A stretch of 64,000 bases of DNA from Bolinopsis microptera (taxonomy: Eukaryota > Ctenophora > Tentaculata > Lobata > Bolinopsidae), in assembly GCF_026151205.1 (NCBI RefSeq), contig NC_087074.1, forward strand, positions 16,184,462 through 16,248,461, given 5' to 3'. The number at the start of each line of letters is the position of its first letter. Positions within the stretch are counted from its first letter, which is position 1. Position numbers and translations under genes: made by a program. Below the pieces are notes generated by a model. The model saw only the letters and a program-made list of their open reading frames with translations. It ran no database searches and was not told where the DNA came from. Below, piece after piece: positions 1 through 12,045 of the stretch.

Positions 1-446
1 TTTACTTTATGTCGATCAATGTAGAAAGCTGATGTGAACTTTGAACTCGCAAAGTCTTCGAAAAAATGGTCATGCACTATTAAACATTTTCGTTTGTTAT
101 TAGTTGGGGTTTTCTCTTTTCTGCGCTTTTCAATCAGTGTCCAACCCAATCCAACATCGTTCTCTGATATGAGTGGATCAGAGGTTTCTGTTTCACTTAC
201 AGGAATCTCAGGAACATGTGTTGTTGCACATGGCATTGGGATCGTTTTGATAGTGGCATCGGTTACTTCTGGGTTTGGAATTTGAGTCTCAGTAGATGCA
301 GGTTTATTGACATGCCGGTACGGTCCCGGGTCATAGTTGATGGGGAAATTTAATGAATCTGCCCGACTATGTTTGCTCGCAATGACGGGTATAGATTTAG
401 GTGGAGAGTTGGGGATAAACTCATGTATGATAGTATGATGCAAGTT
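1..446 (-). CDS. Partial coding exon, unknown protein
   Basis: Reading leftwards from a good 3' splice site (TATTTACAG just before position 446), one frame stays open for about 148 codons to the window edge. It has no start codon of its own, as expected for an internal exon. The conceptual product is rich in Pro, Thr, Ser and Glu, followed by a basic patch (EKRRKEK), and looks like a disordered linker. I recognise no domain. It lies downstream, on the same strand, of the decayed Helitron, so it could be a host exon or sequence carried by the element. Base composition is less AT-rich than the surrounding DNA, which supports coding. An overlapping plus-strand frame (34-285) looks like a shadow. 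Confidence 0.4.
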
Positions 447-560
447 CTGTAAATAGGGTTACGAACAAAATATAAATGTAAATTGTAAATAAATAAATCA
501 AATCACATAAAAAAATGAAACGCAATCAAAATATAATCATTACACGAAATATACAATGAC

Positions 561-641
561 AGAAGATAAAAGATAAGAGATAAAAGATAAAAGATAAAAG
601 ATAAAAGATAAAAGATAAAAGATAAAAGATAAAAGATAAAG
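561..641. repeat. Microsatellite, 7-bp unit
   Basis: About eleven head-to-tail copies of a 7-bp unit (ATAAAAG) with minor variants at the left end. Frames that cross it are artefacts of the repeat. Confidence 0.9.
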
Positions 642-756
642 AACAGAATGACATAATAAAATAAAATCTCTGACATAATGAAATAAAATCATAAATAATA
701 AATAAAATCACTTCCGCTTACTCCTTCTTTTACCCTTCCCGCTAAAATCAGGTTCA

Positions 757-1618
757 TTAAGATAAATCTTGATAAAATCTTCGTTGTCTTTTTTGAAACA
801 CGGGATTCTTTGCAATATTGCCCCGACTTGACAGCACCAAGATATCCTTAGGATCGTGTGTTCTTGACAGAGCGACGCAAAGCTGTCCATGATTAAAACA
901 TTCGGACCTAAGGTCCAGTCCAACTATAGTGATGTCTTGTCCCTGAGCACGATTTATGGTCATGCTGTAACATGGCCGAACCGGAAATTGTTTTCTACGA
1001 AATATAATGCCGTTAGAAGCGTCTGTTGGTACCAGGGTTATTCGTGGAATCAATATTATAGTTCCATTTTTGTTGAAGGCTTCAATTGTGTTTCTATGGA
1101 GACGTGACACAATGGCCCGTGTTCCATTAACCATAATTGGATGGTTAATATTGCGGAGAACAATAATAGGCGTCAACTGTCTTGAGGTGAGCGAATGACG
1201 TTGGGCCTGGCTGATGAACCAACAACAGTCTGAGGTAGTAAAGATCACCAATTTTTGGTGACATCGAGTAGAGTCTACCAATAGTATTTGAGTGGACTAC
1301 TACAGAATCGTCGGTCTGATACATCTTCTTTCCACCAATCTGACGACGCTTCCACTCTCCTTTTCCCCAGGTGTAAAACTCGGGGACTTCGTGATATTTT
1401 AAAGTAGAAGCAAATAAGTCCTCTGAGCAGAGATTAAAGAATGCCACAAGTTTCGAAGGGGGTGGGTTACTGTTCTCCATGGACTGGGATGTAGTAGTCT
1501 CTGGATTGAATATGAATTGGTGTTCCCCCTCGAGGTGTATGTCTAATGTAACGACTGTTGGCCGGTGACCGTTTCGTTCCATACCAAGTATGACCATAGT
1601 GGCTTCATTAGCCCCCAA
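757..1618 (-). pseudogene. Helitron helicase C-terminal remnant
   Basis: Two overlapping frames. The first (1618-1145) holds the helicase insert region: YEVPEFYTW-like and WKRR segments, then YYLRLLLVHQPGPTSFAHLKTVD. The second (1281-757) resumes much later in the consensus with LTPIIVLRNIN and NGTRAIV, and contains the last helicase motifs SMTINRAQGQ and LYVALSR-like LCVALSRTHDP. The Walker A and B core that should lie between them is absent. A deletion plus frameshift therefore joins the two. This confirms a PIF1-type Helitron helicase and a non-functional copy. Confidence 0.8.
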
Positions 1619-2307
1619 ATACCTAAAAATTAGAAATTATAAAGATCATAGCAATTTTACATATAATGGTGTAAGATCCAGATCAATTAAATGAAAATTA
1701 CTCAACGAAGAACAGTAAACATACCTATGATTCTCATATTCGGATATTTCATCCAAACCCGGACTTTGTAGATTATATGCAGCCCTGTCAGTTCCTTTAT
1801 ACGTATATTTTAGAATATTAGAAACCCGCTAGTCGAAAGCTTTGTTCGAGGAAATTTTAAAAATCAGTTATGTTTTAATTTCTCTTCATCATACAGCTCT
1901 GTTATACAGTAGACATAATGGAATTTATTTAACAATGGCGACAGCGTTGTTAGTATTCGGATTCCCAAAACGATACTTTTTACCGCATCAAAAAATACCA
2001 ATCACAACCAAAGTTATGAATATAAGTCATAGCGTGAGCGTAAATGTGAGCTAGTTTTGAAGTTATGACGTAGCATACAGCATAACAACGCGCGTAGTTA
2101 AGATGTTCTTGCTCGCGCACGTGCATTTTTATCGTTGCTACGCAACAGCGCAGTAAACCTTTGCTAAAATAACGCCATTATTCTAACGATTATTTAACCT
2201 CACTTCCGACGTTAATTATAAAAAATCTAAAGCCTAAATCAAAATTCTAAGAATGCTATAGCCTATTCCTATTCTTTTTCTACAACCCTGCTAAAAATGG
2301 CGAGGTT

Positions 2308-3093
2308 TCAACTCCATTTGCGAGCTGGGTTTGGCTTCACCAGAGGGTCATTTTGAGGTCGATTTTCGGTGTTTTTTCTTCTATGTCCCCGTTGCCGGGG
2401 AAATTTCGTCAAGTTTAAAATATTGTATAGATATTTGATTGAGTTGACTGAACTGCAAATTTCAACGTTAATGTGACAGTTCATCTGTCGTGAGAGAAAC
2501 GGAGAATAAGGGACAATCCAGCTGTTGTCTACTATAACAACTGTTCTTAGGCCGTCCCTGTAGCAGAACTTTTCTATAGATCTTCCACCTTGCATCGGAG
2601 ATCTTCTTTTGTATTGAGGATAACTACCCTCTCCAACCACTGTGCTAGCCTGATATTCCTTAGGAAAACCTTTTGAGCAAACTACATTTTCCATACATGG
2701 CGCCGTAGGGTTGTGATGTGAACATGGTCCATGAATCATATGCTGTGTGACTATTTCGTATAGGATTGGGTCTGTCAGTGGATCTGGAATTTCTGCTGAA
2801 ATGACCAAATCGATGTTTTCAGGGGTGATAATAAAATTGTCAATCCAAAAGAGGTTATGGCTGTGGGGAAGAATCCGCTTCTGGAATTCATCATTCCAGG
2901 TATTACCGGAACTTCTACCAAATATGTCTTTTGTTGCATTATCATCTCGACCAGTATTTTTTGTTTCAGACAAAATACCCTTGAAATGATGTCGGGACGA
3001 TCAGCTGCTTGTTGTCCTGGATATAAGTTACCAACTATCTCAGACCATGTCGGGTTTGTTGTCATTGTTATGAAAAATGTTGGCTTTCCGTGC
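2308..3093 (-). pseudogene. Helitron Rep (HUH nuclease) domain, frameshifted
   Basis: The exon opens after a TTTGTTTCAG acceptor with HGKPTFFITMTTNPTWSEI, the start of the Helitron replication-initiator domain. It continues with a PGQQAADRPDIISRVF-type segment and then shifts frame around 2960-2990. In the second frame come EFQKRILPHSHNLFW, where HSH is the HUH metal-binding motif, and a cysteine/histidine segment (HGPCSHHNPTAPC) with a following CSKGFPKEY, all standard Rep landmarks. The protein stops at 2308, well short of the helicase. The shift could be a sequencing error, but the later deletion makes an inactive copy more likely. Confidence 0.8.
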
Positions 3094-3204
3094 CTGAAAC
3101 AAAAATATATTTAGGTCTAATATCTTAATATGAATAATGTGCATAAATGTGTATTTATATCCACTTTATGAATCAAAATGATCAGGTTAAGATATTATAT
3201 AAAC

Positions 3205-4028
3205 CTTCTAAGGATTGCCATGGAATCCTGTTGCCGATTGAACATATAGCGAGGACTTCCAACAAATGTTGCAGGAAGACGTACCGATCTTCCGATCCCG
3301 GAAGAGCTCTCCCCGGAGGCAAGATGGTCCAACAAAGTGCTGTAGCATTCAGCCCTTATTTCCTTTTGGTGTGTCTTGTACCACAGGAGTCGCTCTGTAA
3401 TAACCTTGGCTGCCATGTCAACAATATACTGCTGAAAAAGCATTTTTGATGCGTGGAGAGTATTAAGAGCAAAGCATGTCAGGTGCACAGAGCCGTCTGA
3501 TTTTAAGAACCTAGCAGTGCCCTTACGGACCATGAGTTTGAATGAGTAGTGCTTCATATTCGAGTGCGGAGCTGCAATATGGTAGCCGTCTTCTCCTGCT
3601 GGGTACAACAGAGGATAATGTAGTGCGTCGTACGAAGGATGGAATTCATGGATCCTCTTTAGTGCACCATTAGTTTGCGTTAATATAATATCTCTACGTC
3701 CTGCAGGATCGTCGTCAAAGACAACTGCAACACCTTTATTGTTGCGAGAAGGAGCGTTGTATCTCCCTCGATGCTCGTTTGCAGGAGCTCGGTTTGCTCG
3801 TATAATAACCTGGGAATTAAACGGAATTAAACAAAGTTTAATTAAGTTGGAATTCGAGTTGATTTTAAGCATAGGTTATAAGATGTGGTAAAATATGAAA
3901 ATTAGAAGGTATAAAGTTAATGTGTAATTTATATTAATCTTCACCTTGAGATTGGATATATCAGAGGTCCTGATCGTTGTTACAGCTGATTTAAATTCAC
4001 GGACGTATGGATTATGGCTATTCATCAT
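3205..4028 (-). pseudogene. Helitron N-terminal region, two exons
   Basis: Exon 4028-3945 starts at tandem ATG codons and encodes a short segment with the Helitron-type motif HNPYVREFK. It splices in phase 0 to exon 3809-3205, which carries the Helitron-like N domain: a VIIRANRAP start, then DDDPAGRRDIIL, then HPSYDALHYPLLYPAGEDG, ending in AILRR. The exon joins in phase 2 to the next one, whose HGKPTFFITMTTNP segment continues the family consensus. No stop interrupts these two exons, so this is the best preserved part of the element. An in-frame TGA lies upstream of the ATG, so the usual longer N-terminus is missing or sits in an unseen exon. It is called a pseudogene because the downstream protein is broken. 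Confidence 0.8.
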
Positions 4029-4044
4029 AGCAGTGTTATGTCGT

Positions 4045-6480
4045 TGCCAAATTCAAATAGGTACAAGAAAAGTCTGAGAAAAAAGCATTTGACCAAACGA
4101 ATCAGAAAGCTTTCGAAGGAAGTCTTCGGTTCTTTTCACCCGTTTCTTCCTCCGCCTTTGTGGCTCGGTTTGCCAACAGTTTGCCAGCCTTACTGCCAAT
4201 TTGGAGATCTTGTTGAAGGAGACAGTGAAGTTGCTACACGCTTCTGAAACGCCAATGTTCTTACAGAACATAATAAACTTGTTGTTTGCCCATGTAACGT
4301 CAATGATTTTGCGTATTACAGTTTTGTAATCACGGAAGTTGTGTTTCCAGGAAAGTTCGAAAGTGGTGTAGTTCAGTGCATCTTTATGAAGAAGAAGAAC
4401 CTCGGGGTCGCCACCTGCCTCAAATATCGTAATAAGAGCATGGAGCTCCTTCTTCTTCTGCTATAATGCCTGAGAACGAGGTGCCACGTGAAGTGTATAA
4501 CAACGTGACGTGTATAATGTATATTATACTGTATATATACAGTGTATAATGTATATGCGCTGAACAAAAGTTTGAGTGTGTGAAAATTAGGTTTAAAAGG
4601 TCGATCAAATATTATATAAATTGCATATGAGGCAATGAATAATCCATTCAGATTCATTGGTCTGACGAAACTGGCCTATATATGATATACAAAATATGAA
4701 ATAAGAACCGATTGTACTTGTAGTTAAAGAAATTACTTTCCTTATCGAATCGCGGAAAACATTACGTGGATGCTGGAGGACTCAGTGCCCACGTTATGTC
4801 CACTCAAAGTCCAGCTAATCATGTTCGACCAAAATAAAAATCATGTCCGTTCATGAAATGTTAAGACTGAAAGACTCGTTCGCGTTTAAATGCATTTTCA
4901 GCTCCAAATATACAATATACTCTACAAGCAGTAAATATAAACTGCGCAAGCTTTCGATCTATCATGGTTTTAAGACATATTTTTCGTTGGCACTATCTGA
5001 ATCTCCTCTATAACTTTATAAAATACTAAAAGGATCTGCTTACCAACTACAGTTTCCAGAATCCAGATAGTGATCAGGATTGCATCCTTCATGATTCGCC
5101 GACCTTACAGTGTAGGTTACAGTTCCAGAAACTGCACTTAGAAAACTATACGTCCCCCAAATGGTCAAATAGAGACTGCACATTTGGAAAACGTGAATTG
5201 TCAAGTAAACGCAAGATTTGCAAGAAGAGTGGAATCATTACTCGATCAAAATGAAAAATTAGGAATAGCACTTTACAGTTTACATATTAAATGTAGCATG
5301 CGGTCTGAGAAGTTACATGGTTTTATATTTTCGATGTGCATCCTTTCAAGTTTCGAACTTATTTTTTAATCAGGTTTAATACTTCGACTGACGAATTTAA
5401 ACAATTACAAACAGAAGCAAAACAAGAAATCGTCTACGAGGCTAGCCACCAAGTTTATTTGACGAAATACAACATCATCAACCCGTCGTACAACTTAATA
5501 GTGAATTGCTCATTCATTGATATTTAGTTCTTAACTAATTCCTCAGTTTATTTATATATTACTTATTACAATTCGTATATAAGCCGTGAATGAATGGGAA
5601 AAGCGAGCGACCGATTTCATTCTCGGTATCATTTTGCATTGGCAGACGGTCATTGAAATTAATATCATTTACTTTTGTTTGGGAAAGAGAGATATTGGTA
5701 GCGGTCCACTCTATTCAATTATGGGTTTTGGTCAAATTGACATACCTGAAATACTACTAAATATATGAAATACAACTAATTATATCATTGCCGATGGGGA
5801 GCCCCCGATGTACACTCAAAAAAAGACCATCTACTGTATATCCCGGAATTTGTAATATGTTTTCAAGTAGCCTTCCTACACATGTTACATATCGCATTAT
5901 TATCTAATGTTTTATACTCTTCAATTATAAGTATATAATATATATATATATGAGTTATTTCTAGTATTAAACTGTCGAGTAATCATTAGTCGATTAATTA
6001 GTTAATTAGTTAATTGGTTAAATACCACGCCTCAGCTAATCCCACAGCGACCTGCTGTCCAACCTGAAAACACGAAGTGGTAGTTTACGAGGTGGGCCAC
6101 TAGTCTTTGCCTCTTTGATAGTTTAATCTCTGTGATTATGGACGCGTACTTCTCATGGTGATGCAGTCCAGGGAGGTAAAGACAATGTAATTATATGAAT
6201 ATGAAGATAGTGAAGTTTACGGCACACTGACTAAAACATAACCTGGGGACCTCCAGCTTTGTTGTGCTAAGGATTGAGAGTCTGGTAAAGCGTGAACAGA
6301 TTAACCTCTAAGTGGGTACTCCCGAGGAGACTAACGCTATTGTGCAGTAAAAACCACCCTCACCTACCCTGACATACGAAATGTCTTTTACTTTTGTCAG
6401 CACCCCCGCAAGGAGCGTACTCTTCTTTTGCACCTCACTATTTGCACAGCTGATGTCTTGATAGGCAAACAGGATGCATT
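4045..6480. other. No confident gene; one weak exon candidate
   Basis: Mostly AT-rich sequence with many stops. The only candidate coding piece is around 5054-5197: a frame with three cysteines ends at a possible phase-1 donor (TCAAGTAAAC), and an acceptor at 5372 (TTTTTAATCAG) would allow continuation to a stop near 5460. No start, signal peptide or known domain is visible, so I do not call a gene. Confidence 0.3.
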
Positions 6481-6485
6481 CATTG

Positions 6486-7115
6486 TTACTATCACTTACT
6501 ATCACTGTTCACTTTGGTAGTCACAGATTACTGTTCACTTTGGTAGTTACAGATTACTATCACTGTTCACTTTGGTAGTTACAGATTACTATCACTGTTC
6601 ACTTTGGTAGTTACAGATTACTATCACTGCTCACTTTGGTAGTTACAGATTACTATCACTGTTCACTTTGGTAGTTACAGATTACTATCACTGTTCACTT
6701 TGGTAGTTACAGATTACTGTTCACTTTGGTAGTTACAGATTACTATCACTGTTCACTTTGGTAGGACATATTACTATCACTGTTCACTTTGGTAGTTACA
6801 GATTACTATCACTGTTCACTTTGGTAGGACATATTACTATCACTGTTCACTTTGGTAGTTACAGATTACTATCACTGTTCACTTTGGTAGGACATATTAC
6901 TATCACTGTTCACTTTGGTAGTTACAGATTACTATCACTGTTCACTTTGGTAGGACATATTACTATCACTGTTCACTTTGGTAGTTACAGATTGCTATCA
7001 CTGTTCACTTTGGTAGGACATATTACTATCACTGTTCACTTTGGTAGTCACAGATTACTATCACTGTACACTTTGGTAGTTACAGATTACTATCACTGTT
7101 CACTTTGGTAGGACA
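6486..7115. repeat. Minisatellite, 31/32-bp units in a 63-bp higher order
   Basis: A 32-bp unit built on ATCACTGTTCACTTTGGTAG is repeated about twenty times. In the left third most units end in TTACAGATT. From about 6760 onwards a 31-bp variant ending in GACATATT alternates with the 32-bp one, giving a 63-bp higher-order repeat. The 117-codon frame across it is periodic and not a gene. Confidence 0.95.
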
Positions 7116-7119
7116 TAAT

Positions 7120-8170
7120 GATTGTCCACTAATAAACAGTCTCTCATCAGGCTTAAGTACAACAGATAATACAATAAACACGGAACAAATACCTCTAAAC
7201 TGAAACAATCATGGTTTATTAAGTTTCCTAATCAAAATAGCGATAAATAATTCCTATAATTGCTCAGGTAACTTTTTGAAGGCTGTTACTTAACGGTCTT
7301 TGGGCTCGATTAGTCGCTCTGGTCTCACAGTTCATTGAGTTTGCTTCATTTCTACACGACTAAAGCAGGCACCACGTGACCTTCTAGTGCTGTTCCACAT
7401 GTATTTCAATTTCCTCTTTTGATAAGTTCTATACTATTACTATGAGCCGTAAAGTTGATCTTGTCAGACTACAACTACACCTGTCCTAAATTGCATCTCA
7501 GAGAGCCGGTACTGGTTACCATGGTTACTAAACTGGTTACTATGGTGTAAAATCAGGTACTAAACTTAAACTACCAGCGATAAATAATCAATATGCTTCA
7601 ATCCTACTTACAGATATTTTATTATGGAACCGTGGCTTTAAAAAATTTGTTTCGTCATGAGAAAGTGATTTTTCAGGAGTGTCCATCGGGGTTTTTATTT
7701 TTATTTTTAACTGATTGGGATGTAAACAATATTACGAGGGGCTTTGAATCAATCATAGCTAATCAAGATAAGATAACAATGAGCTACCGTGTAGTGTGCG
7801 TATTAAAAATAGGTTGAAGTTCTCTTGCAATCAGTTTAATCCTGTTTTTAATTTTAATCTATACTTTTCGAGATCAATATCTCATTTTATGCTCTAAAAT
7901 CTTATTAAATCCTCTGCGAATCATAAATTTGATATCTCAACGCCATACTTAACTTATAACGAGATCTGCGGCTAACACCAGCTCTTTTATATCCAGATAA
8001 GTATTCTATGAGATTGCTCTCGCGATATAAAAGCACATTTAGCGCCATAAATTCTGTACCCTATCAGTTACCAGTATGCTGTGCCAGCAAGACTACCTTA
8101 GCAGTCCCCCGGTAATATAGGAGTAAACCGCCGAGCTTTTAATCTGAAAAAAATCTGAGGATCAACACTA
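7120..8170. other. No recognised feature
   Basis: Unique AT-rich DNA between two tandem arrays. A 74-codon frame at 7593-7817 has no recognisable motif, splice support or signal peptide. The stretch may contain the promoter of the small secreted gene that starts at 8370. Confidence 0.4.
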
Positions 8171-8174
8171 TCCA

Positions 8175-8350
8175 CCTACCAAACCGAAACAGAATGTTGA
8201 ATTCTTTGTTAATTGATACCTACCAAACCGAAATAGAATGTTAAATTCTTTGTTAATTGATACCTACCAAACCGAAACAGAATGTTAAATTCTTTGTTAA
8301 TTGATACCTACCAAACCGAAACAGAATGTTAAATTCTTTGTTAATTGATA
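8175..8350. repeat. Tandem repeat, four exact-length 44-bp units
   Basis: Four copies of a 44-bp unit beginning CCTACCAAACCGAAA differ by only a few substitutions. The array stops 19 bp before the ATG of the small secreted gene at 8370, so it occupies that gene's promoter or 5' UTR. Confidence 0.95.
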
Positions 8351-8369
8351 ACATGACAGTATTTTAGAT

Positions 8370-8860
8370 ATGCAGATAACTGTGATTCTGGGTCTGATCC
8401 TCCTAGCACTATCCTCTCTTCAGGGTGCAAGGTATTATTAATCATCCGGTTTTATTTTACAGAATTTCATGTTATTCCTATCGTCGAAAACTTTAAAAAA
8501 ACTTTGTTTGTGATTGCAGTTGTAAAGTGTAATCGAATGTTATTACATACGCTGTGTTACGATAAATAACATTTCAGTGTCGAGGAGTTATTTGAGGAAG
8601 AAATGCAGTTGACCGGAGAGGTAGAAGATGTCGACCAGGCTCGAGAGCAGGTTGAAGAGCGACAATTTTCCTGTCTTGGTAGTAAACTAGTTTGTGACAT
8701 GCGGCAGATATGCGGAGGAAAACGAGGAGGAAAGAAGAAGTGTAGAACAGAAGTGAAGAATAAACATAAGAAAGAAGGCGCTGTGGAAAAACGACAAGTG
8801 ATGTGTCCAGGAGGAAAAGGGGGTAAGAAATGTAGAGAACGTATGCTCCAGGGGGAATAA
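8370..8860 (+). CDS. Small secreted basic cysteine-bearing precursor, two exons
   Basis: Exon 1 (8370-8431) encodes a signal peptide (MQITVILGLILLALSS) and ends in phase 2 at AAG|GTATTA. Exon 2 (8578-8860) follows ACATTTCAG and restores the frame, giving 114 residues. After the signal comes an acidic stretch of about 30 residues (EELFEEEM...DQAREQ) ending in VEER, which looks like a propeptide. The rest is strongly basic with six cysteines in two groups: four in the segment starting QFSCLGSK, two in the last segment starting QVMCPGGK. Both segments begin with Gln straight after Arg (EER|Q, EKR|Q), consistent with processing to pyroglutamate-capped peptides. This layout is typical of neuropeptide, antimicrobial or venom-type precursors, but no family is recognised. 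Function is inferred only from architecture. Confidence 0.65.
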
Positions 8861-9399
8861 GGGGAAAGGAATGCAGGAACGTGTGCTGGGGAGTTAGAAG
8901 TGACAGTTTATGCTACCTCCCTGAAAATCTGGATAGAAAGAAATGGAGACGTTGAAGTATTAAGTAGCAGTTCCTCAAATTCAAGTTATAATGTCAGTGA
9001 GAACTATTAAAGTACGCCGGTCTTCACGGATAAATTATAATTTGGGAAAACCCAATTTTATTACTTCATTGATGCAATGTAATCTGTAAAATTTGAAAAG
9101 TATTTTATAAAAAAGGTTAAGGCAATAACGAATGGTTATTTTTTTTTGAAATTGATTCAACAAAAATTTTGATATCATATCATTGTGCTGAGTTCTGTTT
9201 AAATTTCATTCCTGTAATATTATCTAAATTTTCATCTTCAATACAATGTCTAATCATTTTTTTTTCCGATTAGGTTCATAAAAAAACTTTTAATTTACTC
9301 AAGCAAAGTACAGCAACCCATAAAAATATCAATTAAATCGAAAGTATTAAACATCTGAATCTCCCATCCCAATTGTTCAAAAGTTCTATAAACCTCGTC

Positions 9400-9615
9400 T
9401 CTGAAAAACGTCAAAACTGAACATTATGAACAACTTTAGTAGTTAGCTTTACCTGAAAAACGTCAAAACTGAACATTATGAACAACTTCAATAGTATTAA
9501 GCTTAACCTGAAAACGTCAAAACTGAACATTATGAACAACTTCAATAGTAAGCTTAACCTGAAAAACGTCAAAACTGAACATTATGAACAACTTCAGTGG
9601 TGATCAGCTTTACCT
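9400..9615. repeat. Tandem repeat, four units of about 52-57 bp
   Basis: Four successive copies of a unit containing GTCAAAACTGAACATTATG followed by AACAACTT and a TAGTAAGCTTAACCTGA-like spacer. Copies differ by small indels in the spacer. Confidence 0.85.
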
Positions 9616-9637
9616 GAGCATGTAGAGCGTACTCAGT

Positions 9638-9850
9638 TTACTTATTCCAGTATTCTTTTTTGGTTCTATTGAGAACACTGATGATCATTTGCCACTGCTT
9701 GCGAGAGTTATCGCTGTACTCATTAAAATACCTTTTGCAATACCTGTGTTTTGCATTTTTCTTGTGCTTTTCACAGAACTTTTTCATCTTATCATACTTA
9801 GTTTTATTTTGAATGGTAGCTGTAAAACCCACTTCCCGATACACCTGAAA
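9638..9850 (-). pseudogene. LINE remnant, endonuclease-RT linker
   Basis: A 68-codon minus-strand frame is rich in Lys, Tyr and Asn, with the pattern KHKKNAKHRYCKRYF...SRKQWQMIISVLNRTKK. This resembles the connector between endonuclease and reverse transcriptase in non-LTR retrotransposons, where a run of basic residues precedes K.W..I...L.R. No RT or endonuclease motifs are next to it, so it would be a short fossil. Confidence 0.4.
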
Positions 9851-9929
9851 CTTTTTTTGCAGTCGATTTGGTCAACGTATAGACGCTCTGTCAAATTTCT
9901 GATCTCTAAAGCTCTAACTCAATTTTAAC

Positions 9930-10760
9930 ATGATTTTTAAGGCACCTGAATATGGCGATTTTAGTTTTTTACCGAATTTCGTATTTAACAGTGCTGGCGA
10001 GTATTTTATGCAAAATTCTTAAAAATCTCCACATAACTATTTCTTATTCCTGTCATAAAATACATCCTTGACATTGAATAAGAATGTTTTGAACAAGAAA
10101 TTAACCTGCTGAACGACTTCCAATGAGCCTTAATGCCTGAAAAAACAGTAAAGGGGGTATAATAGTATATCATGTATAAGAGCCACGGGCATGCTTGCCA
10201 GCACTGTGATTTGTCCTTATATCAATCAATCACTATTCACTGCGGTTTGGGTTATTTCTTATATTTGTAATGTGCAGCTGTAACAAAGGCATTGCTGACG
10301 GATGATTGTGTCACAGAACTGAAGCATAGAAAATAGCGTCACTAACAAATTAACAGCGTGGTAACAATTTTACAGTTTTACTATTCAAACAGAACACGTA
10401 ACATTTGTAACTGTCTAGAATGTATTTCCTTCGTCCAAGTTTCCAGTGACACTGATCACGTAAGTATTCTGTTAGAAGCACTGTGGAAATGAAAGAATAA
10501 GAGCCGAAAGAAAAAACAAAATTGATTTCGTGAAACTGTGTAACTACAAAATCCTTTTATCATTTATTCTATAAAATCAATTGCTTGACAGTCAGCATCT
10601 TCAGTGGTAATATTTATCACTATACCTTTGATTTTGAACATAAAACACACCTTTAACAGATGTTGCGCAACATTATTCATATCATGAATCAATCCTCAAT
10701 CCTGCTTTCAAGATTCTACCAAACTTTTTAACAGCTTTTTGTGTCTAGTTTCTCTAATCT
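9930..10760. other. No recognised feature
   Basis: AT-rich sequence without a supported frame, RNA gene or clear repeat. Confidence 0.4.
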
Positions 10761-10774
10761 GTGTAAGTAATAGT

Positions 10775-11700
10775 CTAATCGTCTCGATTCGGAATAAGGA
10801 CATTAGGATAATACTTAATACCAACAGTTTTAAACTAAGGCAGGGCCTAAGTCTTGCTCCAAGGTGTTCCTCGATGGTAAAACTAACAGTAACAATGGTT
10901 CATAAAAATACCCATTACTGGTCACGATTATAAATCATTTGTCAGATTAGTCAGCGGCGGGAAAGGTACAAATTACGTGAGTTATTAAGAGGTTGCGTGT
11001 GGGTAGTCACTTATGGGCCACCCTGTATTTTAAGACTCTGTCCAATATTTAGCAACTTTTTATCTAAAGTAAATGGTCTGCCCAAGAGCAAGAATAATGA
11101 TTTTGTCCAGTTTATACGAATACGAAAGATTTATGTCTCTCCCCAAAGCTAAAGATATTAAGCTGCATGGCAAACAAACTTTCCTTAATATTTGCCACGC
11201 GGTACAATCATTTGTCAGATTAGTCAGCATGCAGTGATAAATTGTGACATGAGAAAGGTATTCCGAGAATAAGTTGAACATCGAATATTTAGCACAGCAA
11301 CCCTTTATAATTTATGTAAGGAAAATGAACTGCCGGTTGCCCGTTTATCGGATACGAAAGATTGACGTCTTTAGCAAAAAGCCAATATGCTGAGCTGAGG
11401 GTTCGAATCGTATCAATAACATTAGTGTGCATCTTTGGAATATTTGGCATTAGGCTGCTGATGCAGGATGTGGGCGAAGTGGTTAACCCCAAGATAAGAA
11501 ACCATGACAGACATTAACAAACTCTCTTTATTATTTTGTTTTCATCAACTTTGTTACGCGGCGACTCTGGATCGTATACAGTCTTGATGGGTTGAACTCG
11601 AATATAAAGCGAAATGAGACAAATTGAAATAGTTTCGTTTCTTCTTCTCATCATCTTGGCTCCAACCTTGCAATACAACGCTGATATACAAGGTGAATAA
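10775..11700 (+). repeat. 5' part of a segmental duplication (paralogous to about 18360-18990)
   Basis: Blocks here recur before copy 2 of the lectin gene: GCTTGCTCCAAGG-type sequence, TTAGTCAGCGG-type sequence, CGAATCGTATCAATAACATT and the stretch over the first exon. The order and strand are the same, so the duplicated unit includes about 0.8 kb upstream of the start codon as well as the gene. The two upstream regions have diverged by indels, so the copying is older than the exon amplification in copy 2. Confidence 0.75.
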
Positions 11701-12045
11701 AGGGAACACTTGTACCTACTCCTAAGATGAAGGACAGGGCCCAGGGGATAAGCTGATTAGGGGACAGCTATTTTTTATTGACAGATGATACGCGTTCTAT
11801 TGTCTAAATTTTTTCGATATTATATTTGTCTGACGCCAGGCAATTTAGGCAAAGCGTCGCGAAGTAATATCAATATAGCGTGATCCGTTATCAATTGTTC
11901 CTACGGCAAGGGTCATTTTTTAGCAAATTGAGACATTCACACACCGGTTACTATAGAGCTATAGGATTCATGGGATGTGATATTTAGAAATTTATTTGGC
12001 TATGAAAACTTTTCGACTTAAATCCCGGGGGCTGGTAAAGGTATT

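Larger units (their letters stand above)
700..4040 (-). mobile_element. Decayed Helitron (rolling-circle transposon)
   Basis: On the minus strand, successive blocks match the order of an autonomous Helitron protein: N-terminal Helitron-like region, Rep domain with HUH motif, then the C-terminal part of a PIF1-family helicase. The frame is broken near 2970. The stretch between 2308 and 1618 lacks the helicase ATP-binding core, so the element is internally deleted and cannot move by itself. Introns appear in the 5' half: a donor at 3945, an acceptor at 3809, a donor at 3205 and an acceptor at 3093, all phase-compatible. The termini (a 5' TC end and a 3' hairpin-CTRR end) were not located, so the limits given are those of the coding remains. 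Confidence 0.85.

Noticed and set aside
6758-7111. A 117-codon repetitive frame
   Set aside because: A by-product of the 63-bp higher-order minisatellite.
8175-8350. CRISPR-like repeats of 44 bp
   Set aside because: Units are directly adjacent with no spacers; this is an ordinary tandem repeat.
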